A stretch of 64,000 nucleotides of DNA from JANNBN01 sp031430595 (GTDB taxonomy: Bacteria > Actinomycetota > Acidimicrobiia > Acidimicrobiales > JANYDT01), in assembly GCA_031430595.1 (NCBI GenBank), contig JANPBU010000031.1, positions 62,001-126,000 of the forward strand, read 5' to 3'. Numbering within the stretch: position 1 is the stretch's first letter; the number at the start of each line of letters is the position of its first letter. The notes under the pieces are model-generated. The model did no database searches and was not told the DNA's origin. It saw nothing but the letters and a program-made list of their open reading frames with translations. This document shows positions 8,085-16,073 of the stretch, in pieces. The position numbers and the translations under genes are program-made.

Positions 8085-8682
8085 TTTAGCCGGGTACCGT
8101 TTGACACCAGAGTTTACGGTTGCGATGTTGGCCGGGGGCTCTGGTCAGCGACTCGGAGGCCGCGATAAGTCGCAGATTGTGATCGACGGTGATGAAATAG
8201 GTGTGCGTACTATCGTCACAGCGCTGTTAGCCGGAGCCAACGAAGTCATTGCGATTGGTGGAGACCCAACATCACTTAGCTCGCAGGGGTGGAAAGTAGT
8301 GGCCGATCTGTGGCCGGGTGAGGGGCCTCTTGGTGGCCTCATCACCGCCTTGAAAGCGGCAAAAAATCAGTGGGTGGTCGTGGTCGGCTGCGACCAACCT
8401 GATCTCGCCGCTGAGGGTCTCGTTGATCTACTGAACGTAGCTATCGAAACGAACAACACCCGCCGCCTAGATGCCGCCCTTTCTGAATTTGACGGCCATC
8501 CCCTGGTAACCCATAGTGTTTGGAATGTTGGCTGTGTCGCCCAATTAGAGGAATGTTTCGCGTCAGGCGAGCGTTCAGTCAACCGATTGCTCCCAAAGCT
8601 AAGCTCACTTAGAGTACAACCGCCAGACGTGTCATCGCTGGCTGATATCGATACACCCGATGACCTCGCCCGATATACGTGA
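8074..8682 (+). CDS. mobA: Molybdenum cofactor guanylyltransferase-like NTP transferase
   Basis: Nucleotidyltransferase with the MobA signature LAGGSGQRLGGRDKSQIVIDG starting near residue 19 of the 202-residue product. Downstream lie a Mg-binding region GCDQPDL, a VWN segment and the ending IDTPDDLARY. MobA attaches GMP to molybdopterin. The ATG at 8074, overlapping the previous stop, gives a normal family length; reading frames upstream of it are unlikely coding. No molybdoenzyme is in the window. A related nucleotidyltransferase such as MocA or CofC is less likely because of the GGRDKS motif. Confidence 0.75.
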   Translation: MLSDLAGYRLTPEFTVAMLAGGSGQRLGGRDKSQIVIDGDEIGVRTIVTALLAGANEVIAIGGDPTSLSSQGWKVVADLWPGEGPLGGLITALKAAKNQWVVVVGCDQPDLAAEGLVDLLNVAIETNNTRRLDAALSEFDGHPLVTHSVWNVGCVAQLEECFASGERSVNRLLPKLSSLRVQPPDVSSLADIDTPDDLARYT

Positions 8683-8730
8683 CGCTCAATGGATCAGTTC
8701 ACTGAATAACGGTTTGGTTTGCCAACGATT

Positions 8731-8757
8731 TTGACTCGGCCATTCTTGATCTACTCT
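8731..8757 (+). promoter_or_regulatory. Candidate promoter for the rhodanese-RNase D pair
   Basis: TTGACT at 8731-8736 and TACTCT at 8752-8757 are separated by 15 bp, slightly short for a sigma-70 promoter. GAGGA just upstream of the ATG at 8766 can serve as ribosome-binding site. Confidence 0.4.
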
Positions 8758-8765
8758 GAGGACAA

Positions 8766-9152
8766 ATGGATGCGATGCCCCCCCAGGCGGGATGCGAAGA
8801 ACTGAACAAGGCCCTTGTTGCCGGATTCGCCCTGCTCGATGTTCGAGAAGTTGACGAGTTTGAACAGGTGCGGGTTCCACAAGCAGTCTCCGTGCCTCTC
8901 GGCGAGGTCGTCGACCGTTTTGCTGAGATTCACATGTTGGCAGGGAACAGCCCACTCATGGTTATTTGCGCCACCGGTGGACGCTCAAACCGGGCGGCGG
9001 CTTGGCTTCGTCAGCAGGGCGTAGAAGCGGTCAACGTAGCTGGTGGTACTTCGTCCTGGCATACGGCTGGATACCCGACTATTTCTGGCGCAGTGGCGAA
9101 CCCAGACGAGACGCACCCAGACGAGACGCACAGCGGCGGCGGCGAGAGCTGA
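8766..9152 (+). CDS. Rhodanese-like domain protein
   Basis: Single-domain sulfurtransferase of 128 residues. It has LLDVREVDEFEQVRVP near residues 23-38 (the CH2A-type motif) and the active-site loop VICATGGRSNRAAAWL, with the catalytic cysteine followed by a six-residue loop. The expected role is transfer of sulfane sulfur or handling of persulfide. The C-terminus contains an in-frame duplication giving PDETHPDETH, caused by a 15-bp tandem repeat in the DNA. The stop codon overlaps the next start (TGATG), coupling it to the RNase D gene. Confidence 0.85.
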   Translation: MDAMPPQAGCEELNKALVAGFALLDVREVDEFEQVRVPQAVSVPLGEVVDRFAEIHMLAGNSPLMVICATGGRSNRAAAWLRQQGVEAVNVAGGTSSWHTAGYPTISGAVANPDETHPDETHSGGGES

Positions 9153-10444
9153 TGGCTCTGCGGCGAAAGGCTGGTCAATCGACTTCCGTAGTCGACGTCG
9201 CTCACGACTGGGTTGATTCGGCAAAGGAACTTGAACAGGTCATTGATGAGGCGATCGAACAAGAGGCCTATGCGATCGACACCGAATTTCTTCGAGAGCG
9301 CACCTACTACCCGAAACTTGCTTTGGTTCAAATTGGGTGGCCAGGAAGAACAGTTTTAATTGATCCACAGGCCATCTCGATTCGCCCCCTTGAACGGCTG
9401 CTGAGGTCTGATTCCGTCGCTGTGTTTCATGCAGCCGAACAAGATCTCGAAATCCTGGAAGATGTTTGCGGGGTGTTACCTAAGCGAATGTTCGATACCC
9501 AACTGGCTGCCGGTTTCCTAGGGTTCTCAACGCCAAGTCTTGTTAGCCTCGCCGAACAAATTTTGAGGGTGAAACTCTCGAAGGGTGACCGGCTCACCGA
9601 TTGGACCATACGTCCACTTACGGCTGCTCAACGTTCTTATGCCGCATCTGACGTGACGCACCTACTTGAACTGCGGTCGCTGATCACCTCAGAACTTGTT
9701 TTGTCTGAGCGCCTCGATTGGGTTGAAGACGAATTGGAATTATTGCGAACGCGTCCGCGGGGCCCAGGCGATCCGAATCGTTCTTGGTGGCGACTGAAAG
9801 ATGGGCGAGTGCTTCGCGGGGCCGATCGACTCGTCGCTCAACACTTGTGTGCCTGGCGCGAAATGAAAGCACGCGAAGAAGACAAGCCGGTTCGCTTTGT
9901 GCTTCCCGACTTGGCAATCATCACCATTGCCCAAGCGCGACCAACGACGCTCGCTGCTCTCGCCGGGGTGCGTGGCATGGATGGCAGATATGCCAAGGGT
10001 GGTGCCGGTGAAGAATTGCTTTCGTTGATTGTCGTTGCAGCGAACGCACCTATTGAGTCGCTACTTCTTCCAGAATCTGAAGACTTTGATCGTCGGTATC
10101 GTGCAGCGCTTACGCTGATCGGCGCATGGGTGGCGCAACTCTCCCGTGACGCACGCATCGATGCAACCCTGTTGGCTACCCGACACGACCTTGTTGCGTT
10201 CCTTCGACGTGACCCTGAAGCCCGGCTTCGTAAAGGCTGGCGGTCGCATGTTGTCGGTGAAAACATTGAGCGCCTCGTTGCCGGTAATGCAGCGTTGGCT
10301 TTCGAACCATCCGGAAATCTCATCCTCGAACAGCGCTCCGGCCGGGTCATCGAAGTTGAGCTGGCGATCCCGTCCGCGGAATGGACTATTCCAGGCGAAG
10401 CGGGAAATTCAGGATCGCCAGGCGAAGTCGTGATTAGCGAGTAA
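9152..10444 (+). CDS. rnd: Ribonuclease D-type 3'-5' exonuclease with HRDC domain
   Basis: DEDD-family exoribonuclease of 430 residues. Exo I is AIDTEFLRER (D43, E45), Exo II is FHAAEQDLE (D98), and Exo III is YAASD (Y163, D167), so it is of the DEDDy type. An HRDC-like helical region follows around residues 230-310 (LVAQHLCAWREMKAREEDKP). It is expected to trim tRNA and other structured RNA 3' ends. The start at 9152 overlaps the rhodanese stop; longer readings upstream are out-of-context Arg-rich sequence. The last 11 bp overlap the 3' end of the convergent GGDEF-EAL gene. Confidence 0.85.
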   Translation: MALRRKAGQSTSVVDVAHDWVDSAKELEQVIDEAIEQEAYAIDTEFLRERTYYPKLALVQIGWPGRTVLIDPQAISIRPLERLLRSDSVAVFHAAEQDLEILEDVCGVLPKRMFDTQLAAGFLGFSTPSLVSLAEQILRVKLSKGDRLTDWTIRPLTAAQRSYAASDVTHLLELRSLITSELVLSERLDWVEDELELLRTRPRGPGDPNRSWWRLKDGRVLRGADRLVAQHLCAWREMKAREEDKPVRFVLPDLAIITIAQARPTTLAALAGVRGMDGRYAKGGAGEELLSLIVVAANAPIESLLLPESEDFDRRYRAALTLIGAWVAQLSRDARIDATLLATRHDLVAFLRRDPEARLRKGWRSHVVGENIERLVAGNAALAFEPSGNLILEQRSGRVIEVELAIPSAEWTIPGEAGNSGSPGEVVISE

Positions 10445-12008
10445 TCATCTCGAAATGCGTGATGTCTTCGGCGCTGTATTCGTCTTCGCTTGCTGACTTG
10501 CCAAGCGATCCTGCGTGATGTTGTTGTAACCACTTGTCAAGCTCGTCGGCGGCGAGTGCTCTTGTCCAGAAAAAGCCCTGGCCGACATCGCATCCGAGTG
10601 TGAGTAGTTCGTTGCGAACGGTTTCATCTTCAACACCTTCTGCGACGATGCGAAGGCCGAGGGCGTGTGCCAATTCGATCGTGCTACGTACGATGATCCA
10701 GCTCGTATGGTCCTTCATCATTCCCATGGCAAAGGTTTTGTCGAGTTTTAACTCATCGATCGGAAATTCGCGGAGGTAGGCGAGCGACGAGTAACCAGTG
10801 CCGTAATCATCCAACGAAATGTGTACCCCCAGATGGGAGAGCTCATTGAGTACGGCCCGAGTTCCAGCAGGGTCTTCAACGAGTGACTGTTCCGTGATTT
10901 CGACCTGAAGGTATCGGGCAGGAAGAACGTGTTTGTCGAGCATGGCGGTAATGCGCTCAACAATGTTGGCGGAACGGAGGTCAGATTCGTACAGGTTGAC
11001 GGCAATCTTCATATCGATGCCTTGGCTTGCCCATTCCGAGGCTTGGGCCAGTGCCCGGTCGAGAACCGTCGAGGTGAGTACTGAAGCTTGACCGGTATCT
11101 TCGGCGATGCCTAAGAAGTCATCGGGCGGAACCAAACCGCGTGTGGGGTGGTACCAGCGAACAAGCGCCTCTACCCCAACAACACGATCAGTACGCAGAT
11201 CAATCTTCGGTTGAAAGTAGGTGACGATTTCGTTCGGTCGACGAAGCGCTGCACGCAGATCATTGGCAACCAGAAGCCGTTGATTCGAGACCTGTTCTAG
11301 GCCGCCGCGATAAAGCGTGACCCCAAGCCGATTACGTTTCGCTTCGTACATTGCGATGTCAGCAAGTTTCAAAAGTCGATCTGGTGACGTTGCATGATCC
11401 GGTGCAAGCGAAACCCCGAAAGATGCGTCAAGGTAAATATCGGTGTGATTGAGTGCGAACGGCTGCTGAATCGCCAAACGCAATTTGCGGGCAATATCGA
11501 GGGCATGCTCTGCCGTCCCGGTGTCGCGAAGCACAACTGCGAATTCGTCACCACCGAGTCGAAAGGCCAGTGCATCAGGTGGAAGCACCGCTTCAAACCG
11601 TGGTCGAATGAGTCGCAGTAGTTCGTCACCCATATGGTGACCGAGCGAATCGTTGACCTCTTTAAAGCGATCAAGATCGACGAGGAGAAGCGCGATTGGC
11701 TCTGGCGCCGGTTGTGCAAAGTGGGCCTGCAGTACCTCGGCTAAACGTCGACGGTTCGCCAAGCCGGTCAAATCGTCGGTGCGAGCCTGGCTGAGGCTGA
11801 TGGTGACCGCTTCGCCACGGTTCAACAGGATAGCAACGGCCATAATCGTAAGTAACAACCCAACCCCAGACGCAATGGTTGGAATCCCAAACATTGACCT
11901 GCCGCTGAACTCGCTATACAACGAAACAGCAAACCAACTCGTGGAAACGACAAGGGCGGTACCTGTGAGTACATGACGGTAGCGCCAGGTGTCCTTTCCA
12001 TCACTCAC
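10434..12008 (-). CDS. Membrane-bound GGDEF-EAL protein (c-di-GMP turnover)
   Basis: A 524-residue protein with two predicted N-terminal membrane helices (about residues 11-31 and 44-63), a GGDEF domain (motif RLGGDEF at 151-156) and a C-terminal EAL domain (VEALVRW at 279-285). The EAL catalytic signature is well kept: E280, the LQVEITE segment, DDYGTGYSSL, an invariant lysine in ELKLDKTF and VAEGVE. The RxxD inhibitory site normally found upstream of GGDEF is not seen (LPPD instead). Both activities look possible. A GTG start at 12008 is used. No periplasmic sensor domain is present, only a short loop between the helices. Confidence 0.88.
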   Translation of the reverse strand: MSDGKDTWRYRHVLTGTALVVSTSWFAVSLYSEFSGRSMFGIPTIASGVGLLLTIMAVAILLNRGEAVTISLSQARTDDLTGLANRRRLAEVLQAHFAQPAPEPIALLLVDLDRFKEVNDSLGHHMGDELLRLIRPRFEAVLPPDALAFRLGGDEFAVVLRDTGTAEHALDIARKLRLAIQQPFALNHTDIYLDASFGVSLAPDHATSPDRLLKLADIAMYEAKRNRLGVTLYRGGLEQVSNQRLLVANDLRAALRRPNEIVTYFQPKIDLRTDRVVGVEALVRWYHPTRGLVPPDDFLGIAEDTGQASVLTSTVLDRALAQASEWASQGIDMKIAVNLYESDLRSANIVERITAMLDKHVLPARYLQVEITEQSLVEDPAGTRAVLNELSHLGVHISLDDYGTGYSSLAYLREFPIDELKLDKTFAMGMMKDHTSWIIVRSTIELAHALGLRIVAEGVEDETVRNELLTLGCDVGQGFFWTRALAADELDKWLQQHHAGSLGKSASEDEYSAEDITHFEMITR

Positions 12009-12146
12009 CCCGTCTACATCGACATAAGTGCGAAAGAACTTGAGAAGAAACTGAAGGCGAACATTAGAGCGAGACGTGACATGTACGACTGATGGACGAT
12101 TCGGCCGCTTATCACCAGTACAGAGGTTTTTGACTATCCGCAGGTG

Positions 12147-12734
12147 CTACGCGGAAAGATTCCATAAGCTCACGCATCGTTGGCCGCGGACGTCTTCGAT
12201 CACCGATGTGGCAGCGGTACCAAGTGTGAAAAGCCTTCCTTGAACCGCCGGCAGTTCCAACGTTCGGGCGGCCAATATTCGCAAAACATGACCGTGAGCG
12301 ACCGCAACGAATGTGTTTGATGGCTGCTCGGGTCTCGATATTGAACGAAGAAATTCGTCGCATCTGGCACCTACCTCGTCGACGGTTTCACCGTTCGGGC
12401 AACCGTCTCGCCAAAGGTTCCAATTGGGTCGCGTCGAGCGAATTTCGCTGCTGGTTAGGCCGTCGTAATCGCCGTAGTCCATTTCCAGAAGGGTATTGGT
12501 AGTGCTGACCCGTTCGCGCGTGAAGACTATCTCTGCGGTGATTTGCGCACGTTGCAACGGGCTTGAAATAACAACAGCGGACTCCCATTCCTCGCCGAGC
12601 ACCGATCGTACGTTTTCGGCAGCTCGCTTCGCTTGATCAACGCCTTCTGGCAAGAGCGCAATGTCACTCAGCCCCGTGTGTTGGCCCGAAACACTCCAAG
12701 CGGTAGCGCCATGGCGAAGCAAAACAAGTTTCAT
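12147..12734 (-). CDS. Histidine phosphatase family protein
   Basis: A 195-residue phosphoglycerate-mutase-like phosphatase starting MKLVLLRHGATAWSVSG, with the nucleophile H9 in LRHG. Further clan motifs are SPLQRAQITAEI and the second histidine in VAVAHGHVLRILAA. The ATG at 12734 is the proper start because the conserved fold begins there and a TATCGT hexamer lies ten bases upstream; the open frame further upstream overlaps the ABC ATPase gene and is not coding. The pattern TGLSDIAL is reminiscent of alpha-ribazole/acid phosphatases (CobC group), but the substrate is not determined. Confidence 0.8.
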   Translation of the reverse strand: MKLVLLRHGATAWSVSGQHTGLSDIALLPEGVDQAKRAAENVRSVLGEEWESAVVISSPLQRAQITAEIVFTRERVSTTNTLLEMDYGDYDGLTSSEIRSTRPNWNLWRDGCPNGETVDEVGARCDEFLRSISRPEQPSNTFVAVAHGHVLRILAARTLELPAVQGRLFTLGTAATSVIEDVRGQRCVSLWNLSA

Positions 12735-12774
12735 AGTTGATTTGACGATACTCCGAGCGAAGGTATCAGGGTGC

Positions 12775-13896
12775 CTAGTGCAGGTTGGCGAGGCTCTCAC
12801 CGGTCTCGACGTCGAAGAGATGAATGCGCTCGGTATCAACTGAAAAAGAGATGGCTTCCCATCTGGGAACATGGGTTCCAATTGGCAGCGACGCCCGTAT
12901 GGATGGCGTGGACCCGTCACCACAAGCTTCGCTGATGAGGTTCGCTGAAACCAGCAGTTCGTGACCAAGTTGTTCGACAAACTCGATACTGACGTCGAGC
13001 ACACCTGCCCCTCCTCGGCCGATTGATTCAGGGCGAAGACCGCAGAGAACTTCACGTCCTACAAAAGCCCAAAGGTTCGAGAATCGGTTTGCGTTTCTTC
13101 CTAGGGCCAAGCATTGCGAACCAATCAAAACTGAGAGTTTGTCGTCCTGCTCGATGACCGTAGCCCGAAACATATTGATCGCATGGGTACCTAGGAATTC
13201 AGCAACGAAACGATTTCGAGGTGCTTCGTACAATTCGAGTGGAGATCCAACTTGCACAATTTTGCCATCCTCGAAAAGGGCAACCCTGTCGCCCATGGAC
13301 ATCGCTTCAACCTGGTCGTGCGTGACGTAGAGCATTGTGACGCCAACGCGGCGTTGTAACCGTGAGACTTCACTACGCACCTTTTCTCGAAGTGACGCAT
13401 CGAGATTAGCGAGGGGCTCGTCCATCAGGAAGACGTTCGGCTCTCGCAACATTGCCCGGGCCATTGCAACGCGTTGTCGTTCACCACCAGAGAGCTGAGA
13501 GGGCAGACGGTCTAACAACTCAGTGAGTTCGAATGCTGCTGCAATGTCGTTTACTGAACTAGCTGCGGTTGATTTTTTGACCTTCCCAACTCTCAAAGAA
13601 AAGCCGATGTTTTCCCGAACAGTCATCGTTGGATACAAGGCATAGTTCTGAAACACCATCGAAACGTTGCGGTCACGAGACGGAACCTCGACCACCGATA
13701 CACCGTCGAAGCGAACGTCACCATGAGTTGGCGAGTCGACACCAGCAACCATGCGCAACACGGTTGTCTTTCCGCATCCCGACGGGCCAAGAAGCACAAA
13801 GAATTCGCCGTCAGCAATATCGAGGGTGACGCCATCGAGCGCCACAAAACCATTTTCATGAACCTTTCTGAGGTTATGGAGCTGAACTGCTGACAT
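12775..13896 (-). CDS. ABC transporter ATPase of the MalK/UgpC/MsiK type
   Basis: Carbohydrate-importer ATPase of 373 residues. Walker A is GPSGCGKTT (37-45), the Q-loop glutamine is about 83, the signature is LSGGERQR (135-142), Walker B ends MDEP (158-161), and the switch histidine is in YVTHDQ. After residue 235 the TOBE-type regulatory domain (RPESIGR, FVEQLG) defines the CUT1 sugar group. No permease or binding-protein genes are adjacent, so it is an orphan and may energise several sugar transporters, as MsiK does in streptomycetes (inference). The gene follows the zinc-finger phosphatase gene by 9 bp and may be cotranscribed with it. Confidence 0.88.
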   Translation of the reverse strand: MSAVQLHNLRKVHENGFVALDGVTLDIADGEFFVLLGPSGCGKTTVLRMVAGVDSPTHGDVRFDGVSVVEVPSRDRNVSMVFQNYALYPTMTVRENIGFSLRVGKVKKSTAASSVNDIAAAFELTELLDRLPSQLSGGERQRVAMARAMLREPNVFLMDEPLANLDASLREKVRSEVSRLQRRVGVTMLYVTHDQVEAMSMGDRVALFEDGKIVQVGSPLELYEAPRNRFVAEFLGTHAINMFRATVIEQDDKLSVLIGSQCLALGRNANRFSNLWAFVGREVLCGLRPESIGRGGAGVLDVSIEFVEQLGHELLVSANLISEACGDGSTPSIRASLPIGTHVPRWEAISFSVDTERIHLFDVETGESLANLH

Positions 13897-13905
13897 ATCG
13901 AAGTT

Positions 13906-14970
13906 TCACATTTCGCCGTGTTGAGTACTCACTTGCGTATCAAACTCGCTCAGCAGGCGGATGAGTTTCGAGCTATCGGTGCGGTCCTTCAGTTCATACG
14001 ACATATCTGCGGTGAGTGCCGTGTTGTCACTTTCCATCGTCGGTAGCGTTCCGGACCAAAGTAACGCCCGACGTCGATCAAAAAGGTGAAATTGCATGAA
14101 GTTCACGGCTGACATATGGGGAAGGTCGTACTCGGCACTTGCGGCCCACAGGCCGAGTGCTTTCATTTCGGTCTCGACTTCGTCGAGCAAGAGCAATAAT
14201 GCGGATGCCGACGCAACGGAGACTGGAAGTATGTTAAGCGTGTGTACGAAAGTAGCTTGTGCTTCTGTTTCCACCGCTCTATCGCAGTAGTTCGAACGAA
14301 CCCACTCAACCGCGGAATTTCGATCAAGCGTTGGATCGGCCAACAAAGCCAAAACAGCTAGTGCGGTTCCGGTTCTGCCGTGCCCACCGAGACAGCCAAT
14401 CTCAACAGCTTCACCGTCGCGCGCCCGGGCCAGCAGCGCTCGACAAGAAGCGACAAACAACGGTGAATTTGCGGGAACACCAAAATCGGGCCAATCAATA
14501 TGTTCGTGGGGCCAAGGTGGCGACCAAGCACGGTCGAAGTACATACCGAAATCCGCCGGCTGTTTGCGCGCATACGGATCAGATGCAACGAACGAACGAG
14601 CATTGACTGTTACGCCATTTGCGAAGACGACATCGTTCGCGTGCCGATGAATGTGGCTGTCGTGTGCAGATCGCCATGTCGGGTCACCGTTAAGGCGTTT
14701 CTCGGCGGCATCGATAAACGCGTTTAACGGTGCTGCGATCGACTTGGTTGCCTCGAGTTCGTGTCGAAGGGTTTCGGAATCAAGAAGCTCGACCGCATCG
14801 ACATCTAGGTGAGCGAGCGTCCAACCGAATCGACGCTGTGGATGAGCCATCGAGAATGGTCCGTGGGAAGGGTTCGTTTCATGAATGCACTCGGTACAGA
14901 TAGCGATACCAGGGCCAACCAGGCCGCCACGTTCTTGCGACAACAACTCAGCGCAGAATGCACAATTCAT
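13906..14970 (-). CDS. Fusion protein: ClpX-type C4 zinc finger, protein tyrosine phosphatase-like domain, YqcC-like domain
   Basis: A 354-residue protein with three visible parts. Residues 3-28 carry CAFC and CTEC (C3, C6, C25, C28) around a GPGIAIC segment, closely resembling the ClpX N-terminal zinc-binding domain. Residues about 105-245 contain WPDFGVP (160-166), matching the WPD loop of tyrosine phosphatases, and the P-loop CLGGHGRTG (C193, R199), a proper C-x5-R with the usual preceding His replaced by Gly. Residues about 258-345 (LLDEVETEMKALGLW, then FMQFHLFDRRRALL) resemble the YqcC family. Protein dephosphorylation coupled to substrate or adaptor recognition by the finger is inferred. 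TAGCAT six bases upstream supports the ATG at 14970. Confidence 0.7.
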   Translation of the reverse strand: MNCAFCAELLSQERGGLVGPGIAICTECIHETNPSHGPFSMAHPQRRFGWTLAHLDVDAVELLDSETLRHELEATKSIAAPLNAFIDAAEKRLNGDPTWRSAHDSHIHRHANDVVFANGVTVNARSFVASDPYARKQPADFGMYFDRAWSPPWPHEHIDWPDFGVPANSPLFVASCRALLARARDGEAVEIGCLGGHGRTGTALAVLALLADPTLDRNSAVEWVRSNYCDRAVETEAQATFVHTLNILPVSVASASALLLLLDEVETEMKALGLWAASAEYDLPHMSAVNFMQFHLFDRRRALLWSGTLPTMESDNTALTADMSYELKDRTDSSKLIRLLSEFDTQVSTQHGEM

Positions 14971-14976
14971 GGGTCG

Positions 14977-14982
14977 ATGCTA
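14977..14982 (-). promoter_or_regulatory. -10 hexamer TAGCAT of a leaderless promoter
   Basis: On the minus strand TAGCAT is followed by six nucleotides and the ATG of the zinc-finger phosphatase gene. Confidence 0.5.
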
Positions 14983-15004
14983 CCGATTCGGATACAATTG
15001 ACGA

Positions 15005-15199
15005 GTGCACCGGTCGTTCGTGCTTTCCGGCGCCGTTCTCACGGTCGCAAAAGGCGTTGGTACGTCTCAGTCCGCGGCTTCTTAGGAATTGATTTTTTCG
15101 GTCGTTGCCGCCTCAGCGCTGGAAGCGGGCATCAGTGTTGCTGCCAGAATTCCAGAGCTCAGTAGATACATCCGTTGGCACCGAGTCACCTCGGTGTGA
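15005..15199 (+). pseudogene. Possible remnant of a small membrane protein gene, interrupted by TAG
   Basis: From a GTG at 15005 the frame stays open for 26 codons, meets a TAG at 15083-15085, and then continues for 37 codons to a TGA. The two halves read as one hydrophobic protein segment (SGAVLTVAKGVGTSQ before the stop, FSVVAASALEAGISVAARIP after it). The pattern vaguely recalls GAP/Sap-type membrane proteins, but this is a weak impression. Chance cannot be excluded. Confidence 0.25.
15179..15196. repeat. Hairpin with 7-bp perfect arms
   Basis: CACCGAG and CTCGGTG flank a TCAC tetraloop. No T-run follows on either strand, so it is not a standard terminator. It coincides with the end of the interrupted frame at 15005-15199. 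Confidence 0.5.
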
Positions 15200-15341
15200 T
15201 TTCCGATTGGCCCGTTGTGGTGAGCGATTTCTAACAAGTGCGTAAACATTGGATCAACGTAACTGGCGCACCTGAAAGCTCACCGAAGGCAAAGCATAAA
15301 GACGTCTCGTTATCGTTCAGCCAATCTTGAGGTTTAGGCTC

Positions 15342-15347
15342 TAGCGT
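15342..15347 (+). promoter_or_regulatory. -10 hexamer TAGCGT of a leaderless promoter
   Basis: TAGCGT is followed by six nucleotides and the ATG of the response regulator gene at 15354. The two-component operon would then be translated from a leaderless mRNA. Confidence 0.5.
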
Positions 15348-15353
15348 GTTGTC

Positions 15354-16073
15354 ATGGTGAGTTCGCTGGGTGCATCGATCTCGCTCTTAATGGTGGAAGA
15401 TGACGAAGCGATTCGAGAGCTTTTAGCGAGTGCAATGCGATTCGCTGGCTATTCAGTGGTTTCGGTTTCTACCGGTTTAGATGCGCTAACCGAAGCCTGC
15501 CGAACCGCATACGACCTCATCGTGCTCGATGTAGGCCTTCCCGATATCGATGGTTTCGAAATTTGTCGCGTTCTGCGGGGACGACGGGTGATGACCCCCG
15601 TTATTTTCCTTACAGCCCGCCGCGAATTAGACGACCTCCGTGCGGGGTTCGAAGGGGGAGCGGACGACTACATTACGAAGCCTTTTAGCTTGGAAGAACT
15701 AACATTCAGAGTTGAAGCGGTTCTGCGTCGTACCCATACCGACCTCGTAGCGCCACACTTACTTCGATGTTCAGACTTGGTCGTCGATGAAGTTGCACAT
15801 CGAGTGTGGAGGGGCGACCGCGAAGTTTCATTGACACCAACAGAATTTCGTCTGCTCGCCTACCTTCTAGTCAACGTAGGGTGCGTGGTGTCCAAGGATC
15901 AGATCTTCGAACGTGTTTGGGGCTACGAGTCTGAAATAGACGCTCGAATAGTCGAAACCTACGTCAGTGCCCTTCGACAAAAGGTAGATGCTGTCGGGCC
16001 TCGTCTCTTACATACCTCTCGGGGGTTTGGATACGTGCTGCGGCCACCGGATCGAACCACGGATCGACTGTGA
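15354..16073 (+). CDS. OmpR/PhoB-family response regulator
   Basis: A 239-residue DNA-binding response regulator. The receiver domain has the acidic pair in MVEDDEA, phospho-acceptor D59 in LIVLDVGLPD, a threonine in FLTARR and the conserved lysine in YITKPF (K109). The C-terminal winged helix carries LTPTEFRLLAYLL, a recognition region RIVETYVSALRQKV and the wing hairpin GFGYVL. It overlaps the histidine kinase start (GTGA) and is surely its partner. The subgroup resembles MprA/PrrA/TcrX regulators of actinobacteria. The stimulus is unknown. Confidence 0.9.
   Translation: MVSSLGASISLLMVEDDEAIRELLASAMRFAGYSVVSVSTGLDALTEACRTAYDLIVLDVGLPDIDGFEICRVLRGRRVMTPVIFLTARRELDDLRAGFEGGADDYITKPFSLEELTFRVEAVLRRTHTDLVAPHLLRCSDLVVDEVAHRVWRGDREVSLTPTEFRLLAYLLVNVGCVVSKDQIFERVWGYESEIDARIVETYVSALRQKVDAVGPRLLHTSRGFGYVLRPPDRTTDRL

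Larger units (their letters stand above)
14971..15353. other. Intergenic stretch between divergent genes
   Basis: This gap holds the leaderless-type promoters of both flanking genes, a strong small hairpin at 15179-15196 and a plus-strand frame (15005-15199) that looks like a broken small gene. No RNA gene was recognised. Confidence 0.6.
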
